Assembly (NCBI RefSeq): GCF_933775445.1
Contig: NC_065876.1
Coordinates: 2,542,001-2,606,000, forward strand
Source of the DNA: Argentina anserina
Lineage: Eukaryota; Streptophyta; Magnoliopsida; Rosales; Rosaceae
Direction of reading: 5' to 3'
DNA: 64,000 nt
Part shown: positions 1 to 10,854 of the stretch, in pieces
Layout of the letters: each line of letters opens with the position of its first letter
Position numbering within the stretch: position 1 is the first letter of the stretch
The notes under the pieces: generated by a model
Told to the model about the DNA's origin: nothing
Database searches by the model: none
The model's input: only the letters and a program-made list of their open reading frames with translations
Translations under genes and position numbers: made by a program

Positions 1-403
1 AATACTTGGAAAGTTTTATCGTTTCAGTATATTGTTTAGTAGTCTGAAAATTGTGGGATGCAAACAGAAGTTCGATCTGGATGAAGCTAAAAGGGCCCAA
101 TTGTGAGCGTATAGTCACAAATTTTTTCCGCCAATATGATTGAACCAGTCCAAAATATCGTACACCCATATTCTGTATGTATAACCATTTAAAACAACCA
201 ACCAAAAATAATGACTCTAACGTGAACCGTTTAATGAGGATAATTTTTGCAGAGATACACAATGGAATGTCTAATTCTAACTCCCAACTTTTTCAGGACC
301 CGAAATATAAATCTCAATGTAAATGGGCATTGGGCAATAAGGGAGCTTAGCTCAGTGCAACCTTCCGAATGAAAATTCTAACAATTGTCCTGACGAATGA
401 GTT

Positions 404-2929
404 CTACTTGAGAAAAGTGCAAGCAAGGAAGAGGAACACATAAACTACTAGTGATGTTAGAAGTTCAAGAGTCCAACTCGGGTTTAATAGCACTGACGGA
501 ATAATTGGGACCAAAATGGAACCGCACACCCATCCTGTTACAAGTGCTCCAAGTCTGCAATTGAACCAATGTGTAAATAAGAGAAGATAGGGGGAAAAGC
601 ATGGAACTATAGCCACGGTTACTATTCACAGATGTCTTACCCATAGATGGAAGCTCTAGCCAAGCTCTTCGTCTTCTCATTAAGGAAATATATGCAAGCT
701 GCCAAGGACACTGCTACCTGTGGCAACAGAATTGTCATTTAGTACACCAGAACTAAGTAACTGATTGGAGAACTTTGAAGCTGTATGTATCAGGACTATC
801 AGCAATGAGGGAAGTACAAGTATCTAGTATGGCGGAGAGCACTTGAAGTATGAAACTGATCTAGAATTCATTATCATTCCAATTAAGCTAAGTGCATATC
901 TAGAGGTAATTTCGAGGGGATTCAATCTGTCGCTATAGGATTTCAATTCAAAATCACTGCAGTTTCCTTTTCAAGGTCTAGGTCTATCTCAAATTCCCAA
1001 TCTTACCTATCTCACAAAAAAATTATCCTACATTACATTAGTATGACTGATGACTCACATTGATAACAGAACTGACAAGATACATGATGGTAAAACAAAA
1101 AAAGCATTAATTATATTTATCTGTGTAAAAACTGGAACAAACCTGAAAAGCCGGTCCACCTTCACCTGAGTTCATAATACTCCAGCCAGACATGAATGCA
1201 AAGAGGGACAATCGTCTGAATATAACTTCAGTCGCCGGAAGTTCCACAAAGTTGAGCAAATTCTTAACCCAAGGAGGAGACTCTTCTACTTTCTTCTTTA
1301 ACCTGCTCTTCAAGTTAATTTTAGTTTTCTTCCTCTGCTGGAAGCTTGTCATCAATATTTTCTCAAAAGCAGCTTCAATCGACTCTTCACTTCTCTCATG
1401 TCCAGCATACTGTTGCAATAGAAAGTTGCGCGATCCCCAAATCTCCTCCTCAGAAGCATCTTGAGTCACACCAAGACGCTTATAGGGATCCCAAACACTG
1501 ACCCGAGGGAACTTTGGAGTATTACCTACATAATATGCACAAGAAATGAACAACAGCCAATAACCACCAAAACCATATCACGGCATCAACACTCCTCACA
1601 AGGGGCTTGAAAGCTCGACATATAAATTACCAAAACCACCTATCCAATTCTATCAAAATATCAAAATTTATACTCAACCACTAAAAAAAATCACAACAAT
1701 CATAAGGAACCAAGGTTCTAAAAAACGCTAGGCGCTAGTCAGGCGGATTGCCGGGGACTAGCGCCTAGGGGACTAGTCGGGGGCCTAGGCGGGGATTAGG
1801 CGGTTTGTATTTTTTAATTATTTTTAATTTTTATATAGCACAAAAAAATTAAAATAACATTATAAAAAGTATTTCAATGGTTCTAAATAAGAAAAATACT
1901 CAAAATTTATATGAAATCAAATGTTTAACACTTCAACAACAATGAGTTTTTTTTTAGAAAATATAAAAAGCAAAGGCAATTAAGCAAATAAAATTCTTCT
2001 AAAGTCTATAGCTTGCACTCTTCTTCTCCAACTCCCTCCATCACTCCCTCCATATCGGATTCAAACTCAAAATTCAAATCATCTTCCTCCTCTTCATTCT
2101 TCATCATGTGTGTTCTTTTGTTTCTTCTTCTCTTTGGCATCATCAATAGCTTTCTTGCATTTGGCTTTGTCCTCATTCGAAGACTTCTTACAAGCGGCCA
2201 CATTCCCCCTAATGCCGGCAATATGTCGCTTGATTCGATATATTCCACCACTCACTACTTTTCAACACAACTTGCACTTAATTCGATCCAAGTTTGTAGC
2301 TTCCACCAACTCTCCATAATCCCACCCAACATCTCTCGAACCACGTTTCAATGCTTTCTCAATCGCCGACATAGTGGTAGATGCCGACGAAGAATTAGTG
2401 TCGGTTGCCATTACCTTGCCAATTCTATGGAAGTCCCGAACTTCAAATACAATTCAACCAAAACTCTATCATCTACACTAACAGAGTAATAGTCTAATAC
2501 ACAGAGTCACGGACAACACCACGTCACCAACACAGTCACTAACACAAGAAAAAGGCCACAGGAAGATGATGATACTAAACCAAAACTCTATCATCTACAC
2601 TTAAACAACAAAACCAAATGAAATATACACAAACACAATACACTAACAGAGTAATAGTCTAATACACACAGTCACAGACAACACCAACAGTCACTAACAT
2701 AAGAAAAATGCCACGGGAAGATGATGATACAAAGTCAATAACACAATAAGTCATGCATCTCAGTCAATCACATTCACATATACCCAATAATGCCAATATC
2801 ACTCATTATTTGAACATGAACAGAGGCAGAGACTCAGAGAGTCAAAAATTAAAGTCCAAAATTGGCAACAAACGGGCTAAAGGAGAAGAGTGTGCGACCT
2901 GAAATTGAAAGCTAACGCTTTAAGAGAGT

Positions 2930-2965
<36 letters not shown>

Positions 2966-3817
2966 CGCCGGACGGCCGAAGTGAGAGGGCGCGACTGAGG
3001 GAGGCAGAGGACTGAGGTGCGACTGCGACTGCACGACTGGGACCACTGGGTGCTAGCCGCAATTGGGTTTCTGTCTTTATGGGTTGTGCTAGGCGCGACT
3101 GGCTTTTCCGATCAGATTAAGGGAGGATGAGGCTTTTAGCGACTGAGGCAGTGAGGGTCTAAGGGCTGTGAGGCTTAGAGAGTTTTAGGTTTAATTGAGT
3201 TTGAGAGATGAATCAGAGAACAAAAGCCAAGAACGCAAGGGCAAAAATTAATTTTCCGCCTAGGCGCCATTCCGCCCAGAACCCGCCTAGGCGGCCTTTT
3301 TTTACCAAACGCCCAGATAAGCCGACTTTGGGAAAATCGGAACGGAAGGCTGGCGCCCAGCGCCTAGGTGGCCGCCCAGCGCGTTTTTTAGAAGCTTGTA
3401 AGGAACAGACTCGGCAGATTAACATTACTACAGCACAACTTCATTGTCAGTGCACAGCGAGAAATTTTGATCAATGAATTAAAAATTAGTAGCGAAAAAC
3501 AAGGTCATGAGACCTCCAAGGTCAGAATTAGCAGTGAACATATATCAATACAAACTGAGGCCTCCAATTTCCCTCACAATTCTTCACTCTCTGAACCTAA
3601 CGAACTAATATTCATTTGGAGAATAAAACTCAATCCATTGTTGATTACTCAACATACCTAATTATATAATCAAAGCAATGAAAAATTAAAAGAGTACCTC
3701 CATATGATGTAGCTGCACATCTAGGGATTGGCCGGAAGGAGCTAAAGTTTTGCAGCTTCGAATTTCCACGAAAATTACTACAAGAACAAACATAGATAAT
3801 CGATATCAATTTACTGA

Positions 3818-3855
<38 letters not shown>

Positions 3856-3919
3856 CTCACAGTTTTTTGCCGATGAAGGAGGTGGTGAAATTGGAGGCAG
3901 CGACGGAGAGAGAGGCCAT
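404..3919 (-). CDS. CPP1: CPP1, chaperone-like protein of POR1 (chloroplast J-like membrane protein)
   Basis: Five exons on the minus strand join in frame: 3861-3919, 3698-3777, 1143-1525, 641-717 and 404-554. They give 249 residues, close to the usual family length of about 260. The ATG at 3917-3919 opens a Ser/Ala-rich chloroplast transit peptide. The mature part begins with a J-like segment (WDPYKRLGV, with QDASEEEI after it) that lacks the HPD motif of true DnaJ proteins. It ends in hydrophobic membrane segments with the family-typical GWVCGS and a final TFLK. The family is known to stabilise the light-dependent protochlorophyllide oxidoreductase in plastid membranes and so supports chlorophyll synthesis. 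All splice sites are GT-AG and I see no stop or frameshift, so the gene looks functional. Intron 2 is large because it holds a hAT element. A GA microsatellite lies in intron 1. Confidence 0.93.
2006..2411 (-). pseudogene. BED zinc-finger N-terminal fragment of a hAT transposase (decayed)
   Basis: Read on the minus strand from the ATG at 2409-2411, the sequence encodes a Ser/Thr-rich start followed by a BED-type zinc finger. The first pair is CKLC, followed by a [10 protein letters not shown] segment with the metal-binding His, and then a Lys-rich acidic linker. An in-frame TGA directly after the CKLC pair breaks the reading frame, and no RNase H-like or dimerisation domain follows. It lies inside the hAT element of CPP1 intron 2 and is the remnant of its DNA-binding module. 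Confidence 0.75.
2932..2962. repeat. GA microsatellite
   Basis: About 15 uninterrupted GA units lie inside the hAT element of CPP1 intron 2. A simple repeat with no other signal. Confidence 0.9.
3821..3854. repeat. GA microsatellite in CPP1 intron 1
   Basis: About 17 GA units lie immediately inside the first intron of CPP1, a few bases from the splice donor at 3859-3860. On the transcribed strand this is a CT run. Confidence 0.9.
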
Positions 3920-4446
3920 GGTTCAGTGAGAGAAGAGAGAACGCAGCAAAACCCTAACTGGAAAGACCGGCGGCAGCCACCATAGCTGTGAGTCAAAAGG
4001 GAGCCAACAATATCCGATGCCTTGTGTTTATTCAACAACGAACCGACCTATGCTATCTTATGCTAGGAACGCGTGCATTGTATCACTGCTTTTTTAATGG
4101 GCTTGTTATGTTGGGTGTTATTGGCCTAAAGGCCCATCACCTTGTATTCCTAACTAAGCTGCACGGAATTAGGTACGTGAAAGCGAAACGTTTTGAAATA
4201 CGAAAGCGTTTTTTAAAATTTTTTAGGAAGCGGATACGTTTTGAAAACGTCGAAATAAAAATTATATATATATAAATTATAAAAAACATAATAACAAATT
4301 TAATTAAATTCCATGATCTTTTTTTGTAGAATTTTCACTTTTCTAGGAATTTCATCCCAAAAAGAATACTTTGAGATAAGGAATATTAGATTACTGGAAT
4401 TTAATTAAATTCCACATTCTTTTCCTCTATCCAAACGTAGCATAAG

Positions 4447-4822
4447 ATTACATCCACCCGTCCCATTTGTCATACCAAGGAAAGCTGTACAAGACACCAA
4501 ATTCATGGGGTACTTCTTACCCAAAGATACACAGGTATTTGTTAATGCGTAATTGCGTATGCAATTGGAAGAGACCCATATGTTTGGATGATGAGCCTAA
4601 TTCCTTTAAGCCTGAGAGATTCATGGGCTCAAAAGTGGACTATAAGGAACATCATTATGAGTTGATTCCATTTGGAGCTGGGAGAAGAATATGTACGGGT
4701 GTGCCTTTGGGTCGTAGGATGCTGCACCTTACTTTGGGGTCATTGCTTCACCAATTTGTTTGGGACTTTGGGTACTTGATGGAAATGTTACCAAAGAAAC
4801 TATGGATTGGAATGACAAGTTA
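4447..4822 (+). pseudogene. Cytochrome P450 C-terminal fragment (CYP76-like), decayed
   Basis: The plus strand encodes the last part of a plant P450. First comes a HPPVPF and PRKA segment preceding the beta-sheet region, then the PERF motif (residues NSFKPERF), then the haem-binding loop FGAGRRICTG with its axial cysteine. The frame changes and carries stops around 4540-4595, and everything upstream of this part of the protein is missing. The C-terminus is also altered. The segment resembles the CYP76 group most. A second, shorter copy lies at 7965-8130. Neither could make an enzyme. Confidence 0.82.
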
Positions 4823-5607
4823 GGCATAACAATGAAAAAGTATTAGCCATTACTAGCCCGTATCAAAACTATGGAATCCCTTATTTTTTGGGACATTTTA
4901 GGGTTTACAAAATTCCATACACTCGAACTCATTTCATCAAAAATCATCGCCTCCATTCACTTCATGTCTTCAGCTTTCACTCTCAATTACTGATTTCGCT
5001 CTTCACTCTCAATCGCAACCTCTCAGAATCTTAATGGGAAACTGAAAATAAGCCTTAACTCAATCTCAAATTCTCAATTGAAATTATGAAAGTATGAATT
5101 ATATATGCAGCTCGGGTTTTGGGTTTTACTTTATTTGGGTTATGGTTTGACTTCGTGTTCGTTTCAAATCGAAAGATCTTGAGTTTTGTGTTTACTTTCT
5201 TTGTACATAAGTATGAATTTGTGTAGTGTAAAGTTCTCAATTTGTGCAAAAGAAACTAATCTTAGTTTGTATCTTTCGGTTTTGTGAAAATATGAAGTAT
5301 GTCAATTGTATTTTTATGTGAATTTTGTTCATGATTGATCATAATTAGTATAATAAATGATGCATATGTATATCTTGTGAAAATTTGCCAATTTAGTACT
5401 GAAAAAATACAGAATGATACTGAAACCGAACAATATCGGTTTAATTTCGGTATTGAAATCGAAAATAACAGTATTGAAATATAAAATCAGTGTAGTATCA
5501 ATATGAATATAATCTCCGACCGTCTCGCCCTAACTAAATCCGTGTTGTATCAGGATATTGCTTCCTACTTCCAAAACAATTGTTTGCCTTTTATGGTTCC
5601 GTATGCA

Positions 5608-5616
5608 TATATAAAA
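5608..5616 (+). promoter_or_regulatory. TATA box of RING-H2 gene copy A
   Basis: TATATAAAA lies 101 bp upstream of the ATG at 5717. It predicts transcription from about 5640, which makes a start at 5717 more sensible than any upstream codon of the same frame. Confidence 0.65.
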
Positions 5617-5716
5617 CCAGTGGGTGTTCCGCCCGCTTGTTTTGTTCTTGTCCTGTCAAAGAAGAAGAAGAAGGGGAAAAAGCTCCAGATCTGGAAGCTC
5701 GATCGGTCGTTCGTTC

Positions 5717-6379
5717 ATGGAGACAGTACCAATTCATATCCACAGATTTACAGATGTGCACGTAGAGCAAGACAGCGTACCAGCATTTGGAGTGGATAAA
5801 AGGCCTGATCGTATGGTAGTCAAAATGGGATATCAAAGTGCAAGCTACGGCCGCCGTGGCCCTGACGGCCCATCTCGACGGGATTCAATCCAGGGACATA
5901 AAATGGATAGGTTTTTCTTTAAATTGGAAGATATCAAGGAGAAGGGATCCCCCTACCGCTTAAAATGTAAAAGGTTTTTGGCAGACCTTATTGCCGAGGG
6001 AGAGAAATGGATTGACATCCCGGAAAAAGTACACCGCAAGGCAATGCGGAGGTTGTTCCGGGTTATTGACAAGGCTGTCAATCCCGATCTGCCGATTTAT
6101 TGGCAGATTTGGGAGATCACTGTGCGTACTTGGGAGGCACCTCCTCCCTCTAGTATCAATTTTGTTCCTGCTACCAGTGATTCAATTGAAGACTTGGAAA
6201 GATTGATGCTTCAAGTCGTGGGAGACGAAACATGTGCAATCTGTTTGGAGCAGTATGATCAGCCGGCGGCTCTTGTTACTAAGTTGCCCTGCTCCCACTA
6301 TTTTCATGCTGATTGTATTGTCCTCTGGCTGCACACCCATCACAACTGTCCCTTGTGCCGCCTCGCGATGCCAACCTAG
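5717..6379 (+). CDS. RING-H2 E3 ubiquitin ligase, copy A
   Basis: Single-exon gene of 220 residues. The open frame continues upstream to 5624, but its first codon there is GTG and lies at or before the predicted start of transcription, so the ATG at 5717 is chosen. The C-terminus is a complete RING-H2 finger: C173, C176, C192, H194, H197, C200, C211, C214, with spacing C-x2-C-x15-C-x-H-x2-H-x2-C-x10-C-x2-C. Such fingers recruit an E2 enzyme and direct ubiquitin transfer. Residues 1-170 are soluble, with no signal peptide or membrane segment, and match no domain that I know; they may bind the substrate. Its twin at 9085-9747 differs at only a few residues. The frame is open despite the pseudogene surroundings, which suggests recent duplication of a working gene. 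Confidence 0.85.
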   Translation: METVPIHIHRFTDVHVEQDSVPAFGVDKRPDRMVVKMGYQSASYGRRGPDGPSRRDSIQGHKMDRFFFKLEDIKEKGSPYRLKCKRFLADLIAEGEKWIDIPEKVHRKAMRRLFRVIDKAVNPDLPIYWQIWEITVRTWEAPPPSSINFVPATSDSIEDLERLMLQVVGDETCAICLEQYDQPAALVTKLPCSHYFHADCIVLWLHTHHNCPLCRLAMPT

Positions 6380-6835
6380 CTAGTAGTATGAACCCTCGCT
6401 GCTGCTGCTGTTGTTGTTTTAGTCTGCTAGCTAGTTTCTTCCTGCCGAATAATTAATTCAGCTTTCCAATTTTATTTTGTGGCTGTAGCTTGTACTGCTT
6501 GCTACATTCAATCAGCTATTGGACTTTGGCTGAATTATGATACTTCAGCCATATTTTGTGAGTCCAATTTTATTTTATTTCGTACAGTATCCGATTTTCA
6601 ATTTTCCTGAATTATGATACTTCACCCATATTTTCTCAGACCTATTCTGTAAGTGTAGGTGAAAACACCAGTTTCATTAAGCAAATAGTGTATCCAAGTT
6701 GAAACATATAACTACTAGAGATTTCCAACCACAGTCTCAATAGTAAAATATATTTTGGTATAGTGAAAGGAAGAATAGATGGAAAAATTGTTCAATAGTA
6801 AGATATAAGAGCAATAATTCAAGATCAAAGCAAAC

Positions 6836-7912
6836 CTGCAGCACCAGAGAAGAAAGCTTCCTGATAAACCGTTCAATTTGCACAGGTATCATTCCAGTCT
6901 TTTCTGTTGCATCATTGATAAGTGTCTCATTCACACCGATACCCTCATGGCGTGCCCTCCATCGTGAAAGGCCTCTAAGTTCTCCCATCCTGAATGCAAT
7001 AATTTCTGCAGCAGGCTGGAAAGAGTGGGTAACTAGCTTTAGTTTCAACTCAAGCCCTCTAATATGGTAGAGTATTGAGTAGTAAGATCACTTATATGTA
7101 ACACTAAACACAGTTCAAGGTATATGACTTTAAGGACTCATTAAGTTTACGGTGAGTATATGAAAAACTTCAATCGGTAATCTATGTTTCATCTGCCAAT
7201 TCCACATCAAAATATGAGATCATTTTGCTTAGATATAGATCGTGAAGATGGCACTATTTTATCCTCTAGTAAATTATAGCAAAGCTCTGCACATACTTTT
7301 ATAATAAAATATGCATCTACAGCAAGAACTAATAATAAAGCACCTGGAGATGATTAAGGATTATGAGTTGCAGTTCTTTCCTAGCACCACAAACAGCCTT
7401 TGACACGTTTCACACCCTAAAAAGAAATACACAATTGAAATCAATTGTATGCTCCCATACACATTCTTAAGAGGAAAGCATAATTAAAATCTTAAAAAGA
7501 GGGTGTTACATGGGACTAAGCATACCACTTCACAGAGAGAGTTAACAAGAAACTGATGAAGTGGTGGACTAGTCCTTGCACTGTCTAACTGACTCAAAAA
7601 CTCATCTTCAGGAGAAGATACAAGTCCTATAAAGAAATGGTAGGGACTATGAAATGTACAAACCAAATCACCAAGAACCATGTCAAGTGGGGAGTAGGTG
7701 ACAAGTAGAAGTTACCATGGTCTACGATTAGACAGAGAATCAAAATTGTCATGAAAAGTACGCATAGCATCAGACCACTCCTTGTGCATAACTGAAATTG
7801 ATTGTCGAATAACCTCTGTCAATTCCTCAATGTTAGAAGTTTGTTGCGCCACTTGATGAAGCTCACTTTTTCTACAACGATAAATTAAATGGTAAGCCAG
7901 ACATTGATCCAA
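6836..7912 (-). pseudogene. APC4 (anaphase-promoting complex subunit 4) fragment
   Basis: On the minus strand four blocks resemble consecutive exons from the middle of plant APC4. About 7727-7912 includes [11 protein letters not shown] and [10 protein letters not shown]; about 7523-7630 includes EDEFLSQL and RTSPPLHQFLVNSL; about 7346-7417 encodes a VKRV...KELQL segment that seems to need a one-base frameshift; about 6836-7019 includes [21 protein letters not shown]4 is a scaffold subunit of the APC/C ubiquitin ligase. The N-terminal beta-propeller and the C-terminal part are absent, and the fragment is bounded by P450 and RING sequence, so I read it as a dead piece of a gene located elsewhere. 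Confidence 0.72.
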
Positions 7913-7964
7913 ATCAATAGGTAATTGCAGGACAACTTCATACAGTCTCTACAATAAGGGTCAG

Positions 7965-8130
7965 CATTATGAGTTGATTCCATTTGTAGCTGGGAGAAGA
8001 ATATGTGTTGGTGTGCCTTTGGGTCGTATGATGCTGCACCTTACTTTGGGGTCATTGCTTCACCAATTTGATTGGGTACTTGATGGAAATGTTACTAAAG
8101 AAACTATGGATTGGAGGTTAGGCATAACAA
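7965..8130 (+). pseudogene. Cytochrome P450 haem-loop fragment, second copy
   Basis: Repeats the end of the fragment at 4447-4822: the sequence leading into the haem-binding loop, the loop itself (the FGAG glycine region is altered to FVAG here), and the helix after it. It carries a small deletion near the 3' end relative to copy A. It came along with the tandem duplication and cannot encode an enzyme. Confidence 0.8.
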
Positions 8131-8975
8131 TGAGAAAGTATCCCCATTACTAGCTGTGCCGATACCGAATATACCAGCCCGTACTAAAATTATAAAACTC
8201 TTATTTTTGGGGCGTTTTTGGGTTTACAAAATCTCATACACCCGAACTCAATCCATCAAAAACTCATCATCTCCATTCACTTCGCGACTTCATTCTTTCA
8301 CTTCGCGTTTTCGTCTTTCACTCTCAATCACTGACTTCGCCCTTCACTCTCAATCTCAAGTCTCAATCGCAGTCTCTCGAAATCTTAATGGGAAAACTGA
8401 AAATAAGCCTTAACTCCATCTCAAATTCTCAATTGAAACTCTGAAATTATAAATTATATATGCAGCTCAGGTTTTGGGTTTTACTTTCTTTGGGCTATGG
8501 TTTGACTTCATGTTCGTTTCAAATCGAAGGAGCTTGAGTTTTGTGTTTACTTTATTTGTGTAGAAGTATAAATTTATATAGCGTAAAGCTCTCAATTTGT
8601 GTAGAAGGAACTGCTCTCAGTTTGTATTTTTCAGCTTTGTGAAAATGTGAAGTGTGTCAATTGTATATTTTATGTGAATTTTATTCACGATTGATTATAA
8701 ATTAGTATATTAAATGATGCATATGTAGGTATTGTGAAATTTGCTAGTTTCGTACTGAAAAAATACATAATGGTACTGAAACCAAACAATATCGGTTTAA
8801 TTTCGGTATTGAAATTAAAAATAACAGTAACGAATCCAATATTGAAATATAAAATCAGTGTAGTATCAATATGAATATAATCTCCGACCGTCTCGCCCTA
8901 ACTAAATCCGTGTTGTATTAGGATATTGCTTCCTACTTCCAAAACAATTGTTTGCCTTTTATGGTTCCGTATGCA

Positions 8976-8984
8976 TATATAAAA
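8976..8984 (+). promoter_or_regulatory. TATA box of RING-H2 gene copy B
   Basis: The same TATATAAAA as in copy A, at the same distance (101 bp) from the ATG, so the core promoter was duplicated with the gene. Confidence 0.65.
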
Positions 8985-9084
8985 CCAGTGGGTGTTCCGC
9001 CCGCTTGTTTTGTTCTTGTCCTGTCAAAGAAGAAGAAGAAGGGGAAAAAGCTCCAGAACTGGAAGCTCGATCGGTCGTTCGTTC

Positions 9085-9747
9085 ATGGAGACAGTACCCA
9101 TTCATATCCACAGATTTACAGATGTGCACGTAGAGCAAGAAAGCGTACCAGCATTTGGAGTGGATAAAAGGCCTGATCGTATGGTAGTCAAAATGGGATA
9201 TCAAAGTGCAAGCTACGACCGCCGTGGCCCTGACGGCCCATCTCGACGGGATTCAATCCAGGGACATAAATTTGTTAGGTTTTTCTTTAAATTGGAAGCT
9301 ATCAAGGAGAAGGGATCCCCCTACCGCTTAAAATGTAAAAGGTTTTTCGCATACCTTATTGCCGAGGGAGAGAAATGTATTGACATCCCGGAAAAAGTAC
9401 ACCGCAAGGCAATGCGGAGGTTGTTCCGGGTTATTGACAAGGCTGTCAATCCCGATCTGCCGATTTATTGGCAGATTTGGGAGATCACTGTGCGTACTTG
9501 GGAGGCACCTCCTCCCTCTAGTATCAATTTTGTTCCTGCTACCAGTGATTCAATTGAAGACTTGGAAAGATTGATGCTTCAAGTCGTGGGAGACGAAACA
9601 TGTGCAATCTGTTTGGAGCAGTATGATCAGCCGGCGGCTCTTGTTACTAGGTTGCCCTGCTCCCACTATTTTCATGCTGATTGTATTGTGCTCTGGCTGC
9701 ACACCCATCACAACTGTCCCTTGTGCCGCCTCGCAATGCCAACCTAG
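9085..9747 (+). CDS. RING-H2 E3 ubiquitin ligase, copy B
   Basis: A 220-residue twin of the gene at 5717-6379. The RING-H2 finger keeps all eight zinc ligands at the same positions (173 to 214). The few amino-acid changes lie mainly in residues 1-115, for example a DRFFFKLED stretch that reads VRFFFKLEA here, plus one Lys-to-Arg change inside the finger. The frame is fully open, and the flanking DNA, including the promoter and about 700 bp downstream, is duplicated too. Both copies could therefore be expressed. The N-terminal domain is unrecognised, as in copy A. Confidence 0.85.
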   Translation: METVPIHIHRFTDVHVEQESVPAFGVDKRPDRMVVKMGYQSASYDRRGPDGPSRRDSIQGHKFVRFFFKLEAIKEKGSPYRLKCKRFFAYLIAEGEKCIDIPEKVHRKAMRRLFRVIDKAVNPDLPIYWQIWEITVRTWEAPPPSSINFVPATSDSIEDLERLMLQVVGDETCAICLEQYDQPAALVTRLPCSHYFHADCIVLWLHTHHNCPLCRLAMPT

Positions 9748-10203
9748 CTAGTAGTATGAACCCTCGCTGCTGCTGCTGTTGTTGTTTTAGTCTGCTAGCT
9801 AGTTTCTTCCTGCCGAATAATTAATTCAGCTTTCCAATTTTATTTTGTGGCTGTAGCTTGTACTGCTTGCTACATTCAATCAGCTATTGGACTTTGGCTG
9901 AATTATGATACTTCAGCCATATTTTGTGAGTCCAATTTTATTTTATTTCGTACAGTATCCGATTTTTAATTTTCCTGAATTATGATACTTCACCCATATT
10001 TTCTCAGACCTATTCTGTAAGTGTAGGTGAGAACACCAGTTTCATTAAGCAAATAGTGTATCCAAGTTGAAACATATAACTACTAGAGATTTCCAACCAC
10101 AGTCTCAATAGTAAAATATAGTTTGGTGAAGTGAAAGGAAGAATAGATGGGAAAATTGTTCAATAGTAAGATATAAGAGCAATAATTCAAGATCAAAGCA
10201 AAC

Positions 10204-10390
10204 CTGCAGCACCAGAGAAGAAAGCTTCCTGATAAACCGTTCAATTTGCACAAGTATCATTCCAGCCTTTTCTGTTGCATGATTGATAAGTGTCTCATTC
10301 ACACCGATACCCTCATAGCGTGCCCTCCATCGTGAAAGGCCTCCAAGTTCTCCCATCCTGAATGCAATAATTTCTGCAGCAGGCGGGAAA
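10204..10390 (-). pseudogene. APC4 single-exon fragment, second copy
   Basis: The exon encoding [12 protein letters not shown] and [16 protein letters not shown] of APC4 is repeated from 6836-7019. The neighbouring APC4 exons found in copy A are missing here, because the duplicated unit ends soon after this exon. Not functional. Confidence 0.75.
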
Positions 10391-10854
10391 GGGTGGGTGA
10401 ATAGCTTTAGTTTCAACTCAAACCCTCTAATATGGTAGAGTATTGAGTAGTAAGATCACTTATATGTAACACTAAACACAGTTCAAGGTATATGACTTTA
10501 AGGACTCATTAAATTTACGGTGAGTATATGAAAACTTCAATCGGTAATCTATGTTTCATCTGCCAATTCCACATCGATATATGAGATCATTTTGCTTAGA
10601 TATAGATCGTGAAGATGACACTATTTTATCCTCTAGTAAATTATATTGGCTGGCCCCAACAGAGAGTATAGCAAAGATCAAATACGTTTATAATACAATA
10701 TGCATCATTTAAGCCCTTATGGTAAACATTGGGTATATATATGTTAGGGCGAAGTTATAATTCATGCAAGTAGGAGATTCTGAAATAGCAGATAGGAAAA
10801 TTGCTTGAACATAATTATATACAATCATGCACAGAAGGACATGTACTTCAGTAG

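Larger units (their letters stand above)
1711..3398. mobile_element. Non-autonomous hAT transposon in CPP1 intron 2
   Basis: A 1688-bp element is flanked by a perfect 8-bp target duplication TAAGGAAC at 1703-1710 and 3399-3406. Its ends are inverted repeats, CAAGGTTCTAAAAAACGC on the left and CAAGCTTCTAAAAAACGC as the complement on the right. Both subterminal regions carry many copies of a GCCTAGGCG-like motif, as expected for hAT transposase binding sites. Inside are a decayed BED zinc-finger segment of a hAT protein, an imperfect internal duplication (about 2459-2575 and 2581-2732), and a GA microsatellite. It has no catalytic domain, so it could move only with help. An 8-bp duplication is characteristic of hAT. 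Confidence 0.88.
4653..7275. repeat. Tandem duplication unit, copy A
   Basis: This unit recurs at 7965-10645 with very high identity. The offset is about 3312 at the left edge and 3368 from the RING gene onward, so there are small indels in the left part. It contains the end of the P450 fragment, one RING-H2 gene, and the last recognisable APC4 exon. The match ends near 7275, after which copy A continues into further APC4 exons. Confidence 0.85.
7965..10645. repeat. Tandem duplication unit, copy B
   Basis: Second copy of the unit at 4653-7275, holding the second P450 fragment, the second RING-H2 gene and a single APC4 exon. Beyond about 10645 it diverges into a short unrelated segment and then the AAE pseudogene. 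Confidence 0.85.

Noticed and set aside
340..420. GGGAGCTTAGCTCAGTGC as a tRNA start
   Set aside because: It resembles a tRNA A box, but no B box or cloverleaf follows, and it lies in the 3' flank of CPP1.
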